NCBI GenBank assembly: GCA_944338165.1
Contig: CALVLN010000002.1
Location: 124,001 to 188,000 of the forward strand
Direction of reading: 5' to 3'
DNA from: an uncultured Clostridia bacterium
GTDB taxonomy: Bacteria; Bacillota; Clostridia; Christensenellales; Borkfalkiaceae
Length of the DNA: 64,000 bases
Part shown: positions 28,501-35,236 of the stretch, one piece after another
Layout: each line of letters opens with the position of its first letter
Numbering within the stretch: position 1 is the stretch's first letter
Made by a program: the position numbers and the translations under genes
Notes under the pieces: model-generated
Told to the model about the DNA's origin: nothing
Seen by the model: the letters and a program-made list of their open reading frames with translations, nothing else
The model's database searches: none

Positions 28501-31500
28501 GGAAAGATACGGGTCTTCTTCGGAGATCTCGTCGTTCTCATCCTTGGGGATGTACTGATACCCGGAGAAAGCGTACTGGCTGATCTGCGTGAGGGAGAGA
28601 TCCGCAGGGATCTCGACGATGCCGCCGTTGCCGCGATAGGAAAGCAGATAGGATGCGTTCGTCTCGTACGGGTCCTTCACGGTGACGTCGATGGTCTGCG
28701 AATAGAAGGTAGGCGCACCGTCCATGTACACGCTGACCGTGATCGAGGCGGCGCCTTCGGAGACTGCCTTGATGGTGCCGGCCTGGTCGACGGTGACGAT
28801 GCGTTCGTTGCTCGTCTCAAAGCGGACTTCCGTGGTCGCCGGGAAATATGCGTCCAGCTGATAGTGTGCGGTGACCTTCTCCGCGGGATACATGGAGAGC
28901 GAGAAGGTGGAGGCGGAGCCGACCTTGGTCTCATACCCCGTAAGCCCGATGTCGCGGTCGGAGGAGGAAACGAGATAGTAAGCGCGGTCCGTGGTGTAAC
29001 CCGTCAGGCGGAACTCTTCCGCAACGGGCTTGTCGTAACGGACGTACCCCTCTTCGTTTTCGGAGAGGACTTTGACCTTGATCTCCGCTTTCGCATCGTA
29101 ACGCGCGCTCTTGGCGACGACGGTGGTCTCGCCGGGCGCAACGGCGATCAGCTTGCCGTTGACGATGTTGACGACGGATTCGTCGTAGCTGTATTCGACG
29201 GTGGCGCCCCATGCGTCCTCGGGATAGACGACGGGCTCGAGCGAGTAGACCTCGTACGGGCTGAGCGTGAGCTCCGTCTCGTTAAAGTAGAGCGCCTTGA
29301 TGTCATCGGGGATCTCGACCTCATAGATCGCCTGGTTCATCGCGTAGTCGTAGCAGGCAACGATGAACGTATTGCCGTTGTGCGACTGCTTGATCTGGTC
29401 GATATAGTCGGTGAGTTCATAGGTGATGACGGACGTCGTGTTGTACTCGGAATAGATGGGCGTGACGTAGTCCGCAAAGGTATCCATGATATATCCGTCG
29501 TCGTCCTGATAGATATCCGTCCCGCTCGTAAGCGATCTGCAGGCTATCTCGGTATCCATGATATATCCGTCGTCGTCCTGATAGATATATCCGACCTGCG
29601 CGCCCATCGCGTAATGGTTATCGTAAATGCTGAGGTCGACGTAGAGATGCGTCTTCTTCTCCGTACGGTCATACTCGGTATAGAAGCGCGTCCCCGTCAG
29701 CGCGGGAGATTCGAAGTCGGTGACGAACGGGAACTCAAACACGTTCTTGGTGTTGGTATCGATGCCGCCGTCGCCGTAATCGAGATATGCCGTCAGCTTG
29801 ACGTCGTACTTCGTATTGTTCTTGAGGTCATGCTCGAGCACGCTGAAATCGACGTCGATGGAGGAATAGATGATGCTGCCGCCGTTGTTGTACGACTTAT
29901 AATGGTTGTAGGAATCCTGCGTGAAGATGACCTCGCCGGTGGAAGTATCCGTGATGGTCATTTCCACCCGCTTTGCGCCGCGCAGGAAGCCCGCCCAGAT
30001 CGCATAGATGGAGTTGACCGCATCCTCCTGATTGGACAGGGATACGTACTTGCGGTCTGCCGCGATCGCCGGCGAAGAAGGATCCTGGATGAAGTAATAG
30101 GACCCGAGATAGTTGATATAGTCGAGGGAAAGCCCGCCGACGGGACGCGTCGCGTAAGCATCGGGGAGCGTCTTGTCGAGAAGGTCGATGGAATCGTCGA
30201 TCTCGTCGCGGTTGGTCTCGAAATAGTCCTTATCGAAGATGGGCGCCTGCGTCCAATCCCCGTAGAATGCGAGATACGGGACGTTGAGGTCGATGTCCGT
30301 GCCGCCCTTTGCGGTGAGCGTCACAAACCCTTCCACGTACATGCCGTTGCTGAAACTTTCGTTGAGATACTGCTTGTCGGCGTCGCTTAAGGTGATGGTC
30401 ACGGTGACCTCCGCGGTGCCGTTTGCCGCCACGGTGACGGTGTTGCCGCTCTGCGTGCCGCCCGTCACGTTCGTCACGGACACGGTAGCCCCGCTGAGCA
30501 GATACCCCTCCTGCGTGACGGTGGTATCGCCCTGATGGGTGAGCGTCTCGCTGACGCCCTCCGTCATGACGATGGCGTTCACGTCGTACGTGAGCGAAGA
30601 AGCGCTCACGTTGTTGACCGCGAACTTCATCGTGTAGACGCCCGTCTTATCCTTATCGTCGCCGAGCTCGAGCTTGGCCTTGTTCATGACCGAGCCGTCC
30701 GCGTCAAAGGTGGTGAGGTACGCAGGCGTCGAGGTCGCCTTGGTGAGGTTGGCAAGCCCCGCGCCCTGCTTGCGCACGGAATAGGCGAGGCCGTTGGTGT
30801 TGTAAGCGATGTCCGCCGTGGACATGGTCAGCTGATAGACGCGCGCGGTAACCGCCACGGGATCGTTGGCGATGTCCGTAAACGTCTCCTTGACGTACTG
30901 GCGGACGAGCGCCGTGAAGCCCGCCTGGTTGGGCGCCGCCATCGACGTACCCGAAAGGCGGTCATACGACTGCCCGGGCACCGCGGAAAGGATATCGCCG
31001 CCGTGCGCCGTGATCTCGGGCTTGATGCGCAGATCCGGCGTGGGCCCCCAGGACGAGAAGTCCGACATGAACGGACCCGCGACCTGGCTGCGGCTGATGG
31101 TGATGGTGCCCGACTGCTGCGCGGCGAGCATTTCGCCGTTGTCCTGCGAGATGGAGCACACTGCGATGTCGACGTTGCCGACCGTCATGGCGATATCGCC
31201 GGAGACGTTGTTATAAATGATGAGGCCCGCCGCGCCGCGGTTCATGGCGACGCGCGATTTTTCTTCAAACGACGTGTCGCCGCGGCGCACGAGCGCGATC
31301 TTGCCCGTGACGTCGATGCCGGAATAGTCCGTCGTTCTGCCGATGCCGGGGATGGTCACGTATTCAAAGGTTGCGGATTCCGTCCCTGCAGGCAAGATCT
31401 CCTCGACGAAGCTCTTGGGCTCTGCCGCCGCATTCGTCGATTCGGTGAAGTAGATGATGGTATCGTCATAAAGGAGATACGGGGTCTTGACGCCGCTGAT

Positions 31501-32790
31501 GGAAGCGACGGAGAGCGACGCCTCGTATGTGGAGGGCGAGCCGACCGTGCCCGAATCGGGGTTGGACGTCAGCCCGAGGTTGCCGTTTTTCTCCGACCCG
31601 AAGGTGGAGTTGTAATCGTTGGAAGCCGCTGCGACGAGCGAGATGCCCTTTGCCGCGATCTTATCGTAGACGACGTTGAATTCCTCGCGGTCGACCTCGC
31701 GGCTGAAGCCGCAGGCGGTACCGAGGGACATGTTGATGACGTCGACGCCGAGCGTGACGCAATCCTCAAGCGCCGCCAGGATCCAGGAGTTCCTCGCGCC
31801 CGTCTGCGTATCGGAGAAGACCTTCATGGAGACGAGCTGCGCGTTGGGCGCAACGCCGCGGATGGTATCGTCCTTGCCGAGAATGATACCGGAAACGTGG
31901 GTACCATGTTCGCTTTCAATGGGGTAAACGTCGGGGTCCTTGTCCGCATAGTCGTAAGCGTACGGGACGCGCTCGTTGAGGTAAACGTCCTCTGCGTTCA
32001 GCCCCTCCGTCGTCTCTGCGGCGCGCGTATCGCCGATGACCGCCGCCACGTCCTCAAGCGAGAGCGCGGGGTTGTCCGACGTGAAGGTATCCATGCTGAA
32101 CGCCGAATGCGTATAATCGAGGCCGGTGTCGAGCACGGCGACGACCGTACCCGTACCGTCGTACTTGGAATCCGAGCTGTCGAAGATACCCGTTTCAAAG
32201 ACGTTGACGTCGTTTTCGACGAGCTGCGTCTCGCAGGGCTCGTAAACTTCGCTGACGATCGCCGTCGCGTCGTCGCCGAGCGCTTCCGACAATGCGTCAA
32301 AATCCTTTGCCTGAATGACGACCTCAAAGCCGCTCATGAGCACGTCGTACGTGTTCTCCGCGCGCAGTTCGATGCCGGTCTCCTTCAGGCGGCGGTAAAG
32401 CGACGCGTTCTTTTGCGCAATGCGATCGGAGACCGCCTTCCCTGCCGAAGAAGTGGAGAAATCCGCGACCGAACCGACCGTCTTTCCCTTTTCCTCATAG
32501 GCGTCAAGAATGGTTTTTTCCTGTGATTTGACGATGACGGAGATCTCATCCGTGTCCTTCACCGTGTCGGGAAGCGCGGAGACGACGGAGGGATCGAGAT
32601 ATTTTTCGATCTGCGTATCGATGTCGCCCGTGAGCTCTTTCACCTGTGCCTGACCCGCGGGATCTGCCGCCGCCGTGCCGCCCACGCCCTGCCAGAGCGG
32701 AACGACCTGCGAAAACGCCATCGCGCCCAGCGCGACGGCAGCAGCCGAAACCGTGAGGATCCTGTTCAAAAATTTTCTCTTACGAAGCAT
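25567..32790 (-). CDS. giant cell-surface subtilase with PA, Big_2 and BspA leucine-rich repeats
   Basis: 2,407 residues. Signal sequence (about 1-42), inhibitor-like region, then peptidase S8 with triad Asp221 (VLDTGLDYTH), His295 (EHGTHVSG), Ser616 (SGTSMAAP) and oxyanion Asn391. A PA-like insert lies between His and Ser (GKIALVRRGDTSFEEK). Then a C5a-peptidase/lactocepin-type Fn3-like section, two Big_2 domains (about 1165-1245 and 1295-1370), about 30 BspA-type LRRs (LTSVTLGD-like, about 1395-2180), and a C-terminal membrane span (about 2350-2380) with charged tail. There is no LPXTG. GGAGAA precedes the ATG. It probably digests host or dietary proteins at the cell surface for the Opp system encoded downstream. 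Confidence 0.93.
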   Translation of the reverse strand: MLRKRKFLNRILTVSAAAVALGAMAFSQVVPLWQGVGGTAAADPAGQAQVKELTGDIDTQIEKYLDPSVVSALPDTVKDTDEISVIVKSQEKTILDAYEEKGKTVGSVADFSTSSAGKAVSDRIAQKNASLYRRLKETGIELRAENTYDVLMSGFEVVIQAKDFDALSEALGDDATAIVSEVYEPCETQLVENDVNVFETGIFDSSDSKYDGTGTVVAVLDTGLDYTHSAFSMDTFTSDNPALSLEDVAAVIGDTRAAETTEGLNAEDVYLNERVPYAYDYADKDPDVYPIESEHGTHVSGIILGKDDTIRGVAPNAQLVSMKVFSDTQTGARNSWILAALEDCVTLGVDVINMSLGTACGFSREVDREEFNVVYDKIAAKGISLVAAASNDYNSTFGSEKNGNLGLTSNPDSGTVGSPSTYEASLSVASISGVKTPYLLYDDTIIYFTESTNAAAEPKSFVEEILPAGTESATFEYVTIPGIGRTTDYSGIDVTGKIALVRRGDTSFEEKSRVAMNRGAAGLIIYNNVSGDIAMTVGNVDIAVCSISQDNGEMLAAQQSGTITISRSQVAGPFMSDFSSWGPTPDLRIKPEITAHGGDILSAVPGQSYDRLSGTSMAAPNQAGFTALVRQYVKETFTDIANDPVAVTARVYQLTMSTADIAYNTNGLAYSVRKQGAGLANLTKATSTPAYLTTFDADGSVMNKAKLELGDDKDKTGVYTMKFAVNNVSASSLTYDVNAIVMTEGVSETLTHQGDTTVTQEGYLLSGATVSVTNVTGGTQSGNTVTVAANGTAEVTVTITLSDADKQYLNESFSNGMYVEGFVTLTAKGGTDIDLNVPYLAFYGDWTQAPIFDKDYFETNRDEIDDSIDLLDKTLPDAYATRPVGGLSLDYINYLGSYYFIQDPSSPAIAADRKYVSLSNQEDAVNSIYAIWAGFLRGAKRVEMTITDTSTGEVIFTQDSYNHYKSYNNGGSIIYSSIDVDFSVLEHDLKNNTKYDVKLTAYLDYGDGGIDTNTKNVFEFPFVTDFESPALTGTRFYTEYDRTEKKTHLYVDLSIYDNHYAMGAQVGYIYQDDDGYIMDTEIACRSLTSGTDIYQDDDGYIMDTFADYVTPIYSEYNTTSVITYELTDYIDQIKQSHNGNTFIVACYDYAMNQAIYEVEIPDDIKALYFNETELTLSPYEVYSLEPVVYPEDAWGATVEYSYDESVVNIVNGKLIAVAPGETTVVAKSARYDAKAEIKVKVLSENEEGYVRYDKPVAEEFRLTGYTTDRAYYLVSSSDRDIGLTGYETKVGSASTFSLSMYPAEKVTAHYQLDAYFPATTEVRFETSNERIVTVDQAGTIKAVSEGAASITVSVYMDGAPTFYSQTIDVTVKDPYETNASYLLSYRGNGGIVEIPADLSLTQISQYAFSGYQYIPKDENDEISEEDPYLSKIWYVGDDNEEYPVPEEDKITKVIIPEGVEVIDAFAFAGLTALREVVLPSTLQKINQNAFYGCTSLRSVEGLEYVKFINQDAFNGCALTQVDLSSIVAIGNSAFEGNELVTLTLPETAQSLGMRAFYGNASLYDVAIEAERVKLGSEAFAQCSSLHSVDINASVIPANAFDGCTSLSSVTLGKDVSVLGAYAFRGTSVAKFTVDQGNNHIKASADGSYLFTGDTLLLVAPDRISNAFTADSAIKAVGDGAFAGMTTLTSVTLPGVTKVGDNAFAGCTALRSVTLGTLTSVGDYAFAETALTRLPALAEGQTLGAYAFSGSKLTSVNIPSGVNVGDYAFADCTSLQSVVIGDRVELGTGAFYMNYGDNFVFPSVLTSLTLGDNVIVGDSAFYGADYLERVAMGTGIEIGDYAFYNNTSLADIDLSGVTRIGSYAFCGLFLYSQNTQTGEITYIFNSAPLTSVDLTACESLGEYAFAVCSSLTSVKLGENLTEIAANAFANCEKLASIDLSHVKKVGSGAFSMTALEEVDLPSAEEVGDGAFMGMPSLTSVTLKGDVKIGASAFESSEKLATVNGIDKVTEIGSYAFAGTALTAADLSNAVSLGDFAFAATPLTSVTLGDKLVSVGENPFAQCKIPAFTRTETVDFNGTKFEEETDTFTISESVLVIDGALYTTNKLGYELVTYPAGRTDASFTVAEGTTRISAQAFSGSALRSAVLPLTLKSIGDKAFYGCTQLSTVTFKSLEAPILEEQYDVNYLLLTNLPFTGSLQISQTESVDGLGIVPYYMWNVTSMYNNFYFGANFVDYIGHVDTPLVMVRPYNGTNYDSFIYGQYFTSIVEGQAAPDATTLEAIEAIDKIPASSQITLETEAVIQAARAAYDRISTTVQQALVTNYSKLTEAENIIAFLKGDGNNGKPPEEDPPKQQEGPDALVITLSVLLGVFGAAAIAEGVLIALHFVKKSKQSADGAENAGGSADDTQD
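29479..29588 (-). repeat. 38-bp exact direct repeat inside the subtilase gene
   Basis: The same 38 bases occur at 29479-29516 and 29551-29588 (72-bp period, a multiple of three). In the protein this gives IYQDDDGYIMDT twice, 24 residues apart. The bases between and around the copies differ, so it is not a simple tandem array. Confidence 0.9.
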
Positions 32791-32848
32791 GCCTTTCTCC
32801 TTTCTTTACGCCTTCCGGCGGGGTATCCCGTTCCGAAAGCCATTTTTC

Positions 32849-32877
32849 ATTATAACGCATATCGGATTTTTTTGCAA
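32849..32877 (-). promoter_or_regulatory. proximal sigma-A promoter of the subtilase-opp operon
   Basis: TTGCAA (32877-32872), 17 nt, TATAAT (32854-32849). Predicted leader about 50 nt, containing AAAGGAG before the ATG. Confidence 0.75.
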
Positions 32878-33089
32878 CCATTTCTCGCCCGATATTTCAT
32901 TTATGAAAAACAAATGCGCATCTTTATATAAATATGTTTACGTGCGCGCGGCGTTTTCGACTTTTCTATGCGAGAATATGCAAGATGTATGCATATCATG
33001 CGAATATTTGCCCGTACGGTCCCCGCTTACAGGGGCGCCGCAGACGTTCCCGCACAAAAAAAGAAAACAGGTCTCCCCGTCCACCTTCC

Positions 33090-33118
33090 ATTATAGCATG
33101 CGCACCCGGCTTCGTCAA
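33090..33118 (-). promoter_or_regulatory. distal sigma-A promoter of the subtilase-opp operon
   Basis: TTGACG (33118-33113), 17 nt, TATAAT (33095-33090). It would add a leader of about 290 nt in front of the subtilase, or make a separate small RNA ending before the proximal promoter. Confidence 0.75.
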
Positions 33119-33175
33119 ATACTTTACACGCCGAAAAAGAAAAGCCGTGATTCGCTTTTGTGATAGCATCTATAA

Positions 33176-33212
33176 GAAAAATTTATAAATCCCGCGGCGC
33201 AACGTGCCGCGG
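33176..33212 (-). terminator. terminator of the epimerase gene
   Basis: CCCGCGGC / GCCGCGGG stem (33191-33212) followed on the minus strand by ATTTATAAATTTTTC. Confidence 0.75.
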
Positions 33213-33229
33213 GATGCAGTCAGGCGTGA

Positions 33230-34291
33230 TCAACGAACGGGTGCGGGGCGGGCAGCGCCGAGCGATATACGCCCGCCGCGACGCTTCCCTCCCTCCCCCA
33301 AAATACCGTTCCGGCGGAGGTAGGAAACGGTGTCGGCGAGCGTCTCGTCCAAACCGCGCGGACGATACCCGAGTTCCGCGGTCGCCTTGTCGTGCGAAAA
33401 GCGCGCGTTTTCGCGCAGCACGCGCAGCGAATAGGCGGTAAAGAGCGGACGCTGCTTTTTTCTGCGCGCATGCAGCTCCGAAAAGGGAGCGGCGAGACGG
33501 GCAAGCCAGACGGGCACGCAGGGAACGCGCCGCTTCCCCGTGAGGGAAGCGAGCAGCCCCAGCATTTCGCGCACGCTGTAAAAGCCGCCCGTAAGCAGAT
33601 AGGATTCCCCGACGCGACCCTTTTCCGCCGCCGCAAGGATGCCGTCCGCGACGTCGCGCACGTCGACGAAATCATAGCCGCCCACGACGCCTGCGGGAAG
33701 TTTTCCCTTCAGATAGCGGATGACCATGGCGACGAGGTGATTGTTTCCGCCGTCGTACGGGCCGATGATCCCGGAAGGCTGCACGGTGACGGCGGGGAGC
33801 CCCTTTTGCACGAATTCCTGCACGAGCGACGCCGCCATCGCCTTGCTCTTGGCGTACTTTCCCTCTACCATGTCCGGAGAATACGCGTCAACTTCCCGCC
33901 GCACGACGCCGAAAGGCCTGGGCGGGAGCGCATGCACGGAGTTGACGTATACGACGCGCGAGACCGCTTTCTCCAAACATAATTGCATGACGTTGCGCGT
34001 CCCTTCCACATTCACGGCATATACCATGTCCGAAGGCGCCCCGCCGATATCGATGACGGCGGCACAATGGACGAGGATGCTCCTTACCCCTTCCGGGACG
34101 TCAAAAAAACCTGCAAGCGACGCGCGGTCGCACACGTTGCCGTAAAAGACGTCGGCGTGCAGGCGCGCCGCGCCCGCATCCCCGGGCAGCACGAGGGCGC
34201 GCACGTTTTCCCCGCGCGCATGCAGCGCTTCGCAGAGGGCGGTCCCGAGATGTCCCGCCGCGCCCGTAACGAGATAAACGGTCTTCTGCAT
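33230..34291 (-). CDS. NAD(P)-dependent epimerase/dehydratase, extended SDR family
   Basis: 353 residues from MQKTVYLVTGAAGHLG; AAGGAGGAG precedes this ATG, and the much longer upstream frame runs antisense through the TetR gene. Rossmann motif TGAAGHLG, the VNVEGTRNVMQLC helix, catalytic YAKSK, and FVDVRDVADGILAA. Members act on nucleotide sugars, dihydroflavonol-type carbonyls or steroid-like substrates; the substrate cannot be told here. It is divergent from a TetR regulator, which probably controls it. Confidence 0.88.
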   Translation of the reverse strand: MQKTVYLVTGAAGHLGTALCEALHARGENVRALVLPGDAGAARLHADVFYGNVCDRASLAGFFDVPEGVRSILVHCAAVIDIGGAPSDMVYAVNVEGTRNVMQLCLEKAVSRVVYVNSVHALPPRPFGVVRREVDAYSPDMVEGKYAKSKAMAASLVQEFVQKGLPAVTVQPSGIIGPYDGGNNHLVAMVIRYLKGKLPAGVVGGYDFVDVRDVADGILAAAEKGRVGESYLLTGGFYSVREMLGLLASLTGKRRVPCVPVWLARLAAPFSELHARRKKQRPLFTAYSLRVLRENARFSHDKATAELGYRPRGLDETLADTVSYLRRNGILGEGGKRRGGRISLGAARPAPVR

Positions 34292-34490
34292 AGTCTCCTC
34301 CTTCCGCGCCTTAAAACAGTTTACGGCGCATCCCCCGAAAATTGTTCCGCAAGGGGGTTTCTTCAAGTTTAATATAGCACAAATTACGCAAAAAGAAACC
34401 GTTTGATTCCTGCAAAAACGTCGGCTGTCGGACATATCCGCACAAAGTGTTCGGGAAGTGTCAAATCGGGAAAAATTAACGGAAAAACAG

Positions 34491-34518
34491 TTGCAAATCG
34501 CGTATTTTGTGGTATAGT
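34491..34518 (+). promoter_or_regulatory. sigma-A promoter of the TetR gene
   Basis: TTGCAA (34491-34496), 16 nt, TATAGT (34513-34518), about 70 nt before the ATG. Confidence 0.65.
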
Positions 34519-34555
34519 AAGGTAAATAATGGGATGTATCCCCATATAAAATACT

Positions 34556-34573
34556 CGCCCGCACGTGCGGGCG
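34556..34573. promoter_or_regulatory. 18-bp perfect palindrome, candidate TetR operator
   Basis: CGCCCGCACGTGCGGGCG reads the same on both strands, with no spacer. It lies between the promoter and the Shine-Dalgarno of the TetR gene in the divergent region shared with the epimerase. Size and symmetry fit a TetR dimer site. Confidence 0.6.
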
Positions 34574-34588
34574 GAAAGGAGGGAACGT

Positions 34589-35155
34589 ATGAAGACGGGA
34601 AAACACGACCTTCGCGTCAAACTGACGGAAGCAATGCTGACGGACGCTTTTCTGGAGCTTCGTCGGGAAAAGCCGCTCGGCAAGATCACCGTGCGGGAAC
34701 TGTGCGAACGCGCCGGCATCGGCCGCGGCACCTTCTATGCGCATTACTGCGACGTCTATGACCTGAACGACAAGCTGGAGAGCGAACTCTTCGGCCAGTT
34801 CTCCGCGGCGCTCAATGGCGCCCTCAAGAGCAACAACATCCGCTCGACGCTCGACGCCTGCCGCACCGTCTTTTCGCTGCTCTCCGAGAACAAGACGCTG
34901 TGCAAACTCATCCTCTTTGATCGGGACATGGGTGCCGCCAAACGCTTCATTGAATACGGAGAGCAGCTCTGCCTCGGCATTTACCGCCGTGCGGACGTCC
35001 CGGAGGAGAAGATCCGCCGTTTCTACCGCTTCGTCTCCACCGGCTGCATCGCCTGCATGCAGGCATGGCTGTCCGATCCCGGGCACATCGGCGTGGAGGA
35101 ATTTTCCGAAGAAATGAGCAAACTCATTTCCTCCGGCGCCAATTATCTCAGCTGA
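34589..35155 (+). CDS. TetR/AcrR-family transcriptional regulator
   Basis: 188 residues from MKTGKHDLRVKLTEAMLTDA with GGAGGG 5 nt upstream. The helix-turn-helix is KITVRELCERAGIGRGTFYAHYCDVYDLNDKL; the C-terminal ligand/dimer domain resembles the TetR_C_7 type (CIACMQAWL near the end). Probably represses itself and perhaps the divergent epimerase. Ligand unknown. Confidence 0.9.
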   Translation: MKTGKHDLRVKLTEAMLTDAFLELRREKPLGKITVRELCERAGIGRGTFYAHYCDVYDLNDKLESELFGQFSAALNGALKSNNIRSTLDACRTVFSLLSENKTLCKLILFDRDMGAAKRFIEYGEQLCLGIYRRADVPEEKIRRFYRFVSTGCIACMQAWLSDPGHIGVEEFSEEMSKLISSGANYLS

Positions 35156-35184
35156 TAGCCCATCCTCACCCCATACCATAATAG

Positions 35185-35228
35185 CGCATCCCTCCGCCGC
35201 ATACACGGCGGGGGGATGCGTTCGTTTT
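35185..35228. terminator. terminator between convergent tetR and leuA
   Basis: CGCATCCC...CCGCCG pairs with CGGCGG...GGGATGCG (35185-35220), followed on the plus strand by TTCGTTTTTCC. Confidence 0.75.
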
Positions 35229-35236
35229 TCCTGTAT

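Larger units (their letters stand above)
32791..33229. other. 439-bp gap upstream of the subtilase gene
   Basis: Carries two minus-strand promoters for the subtilase operon (32849-32877 and 33090-33118), about 200 bp of AT-rich leader between them with one CCCC/GGGG hairpin (around 33010-33035), and the terminator of the epimerase gene at the right end. I see no protein gene with a ribosome binding site here. Confidence 0.6.

Noticed and set aside
25900..28600. Possible CRISPR or short tandem DNA repeat array
   Set aside because: The periodic similarity is protein-level (leucine-rich repeats of about 23 residues, coding) with variable DNA; no identical repeats with unique spacers.
23896..30390. 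2,164-codon plus-strand open frame opposite the subtilase and lipoprotein genes
   Set aside because: Low-complexity Arg/Val/Asp-rich translation with no domain. The opposite strand encodes clear protease, Big_2 and LRR motifs. The length comes from codon bias.
33230..35206. A 658-residue form of the epimerase
   Set aside because: The added N-terminal part runs antisense through the TetR gene; the ATG at 34291 has AAGGAGGAG and begins exactly at the Rossmann motif.
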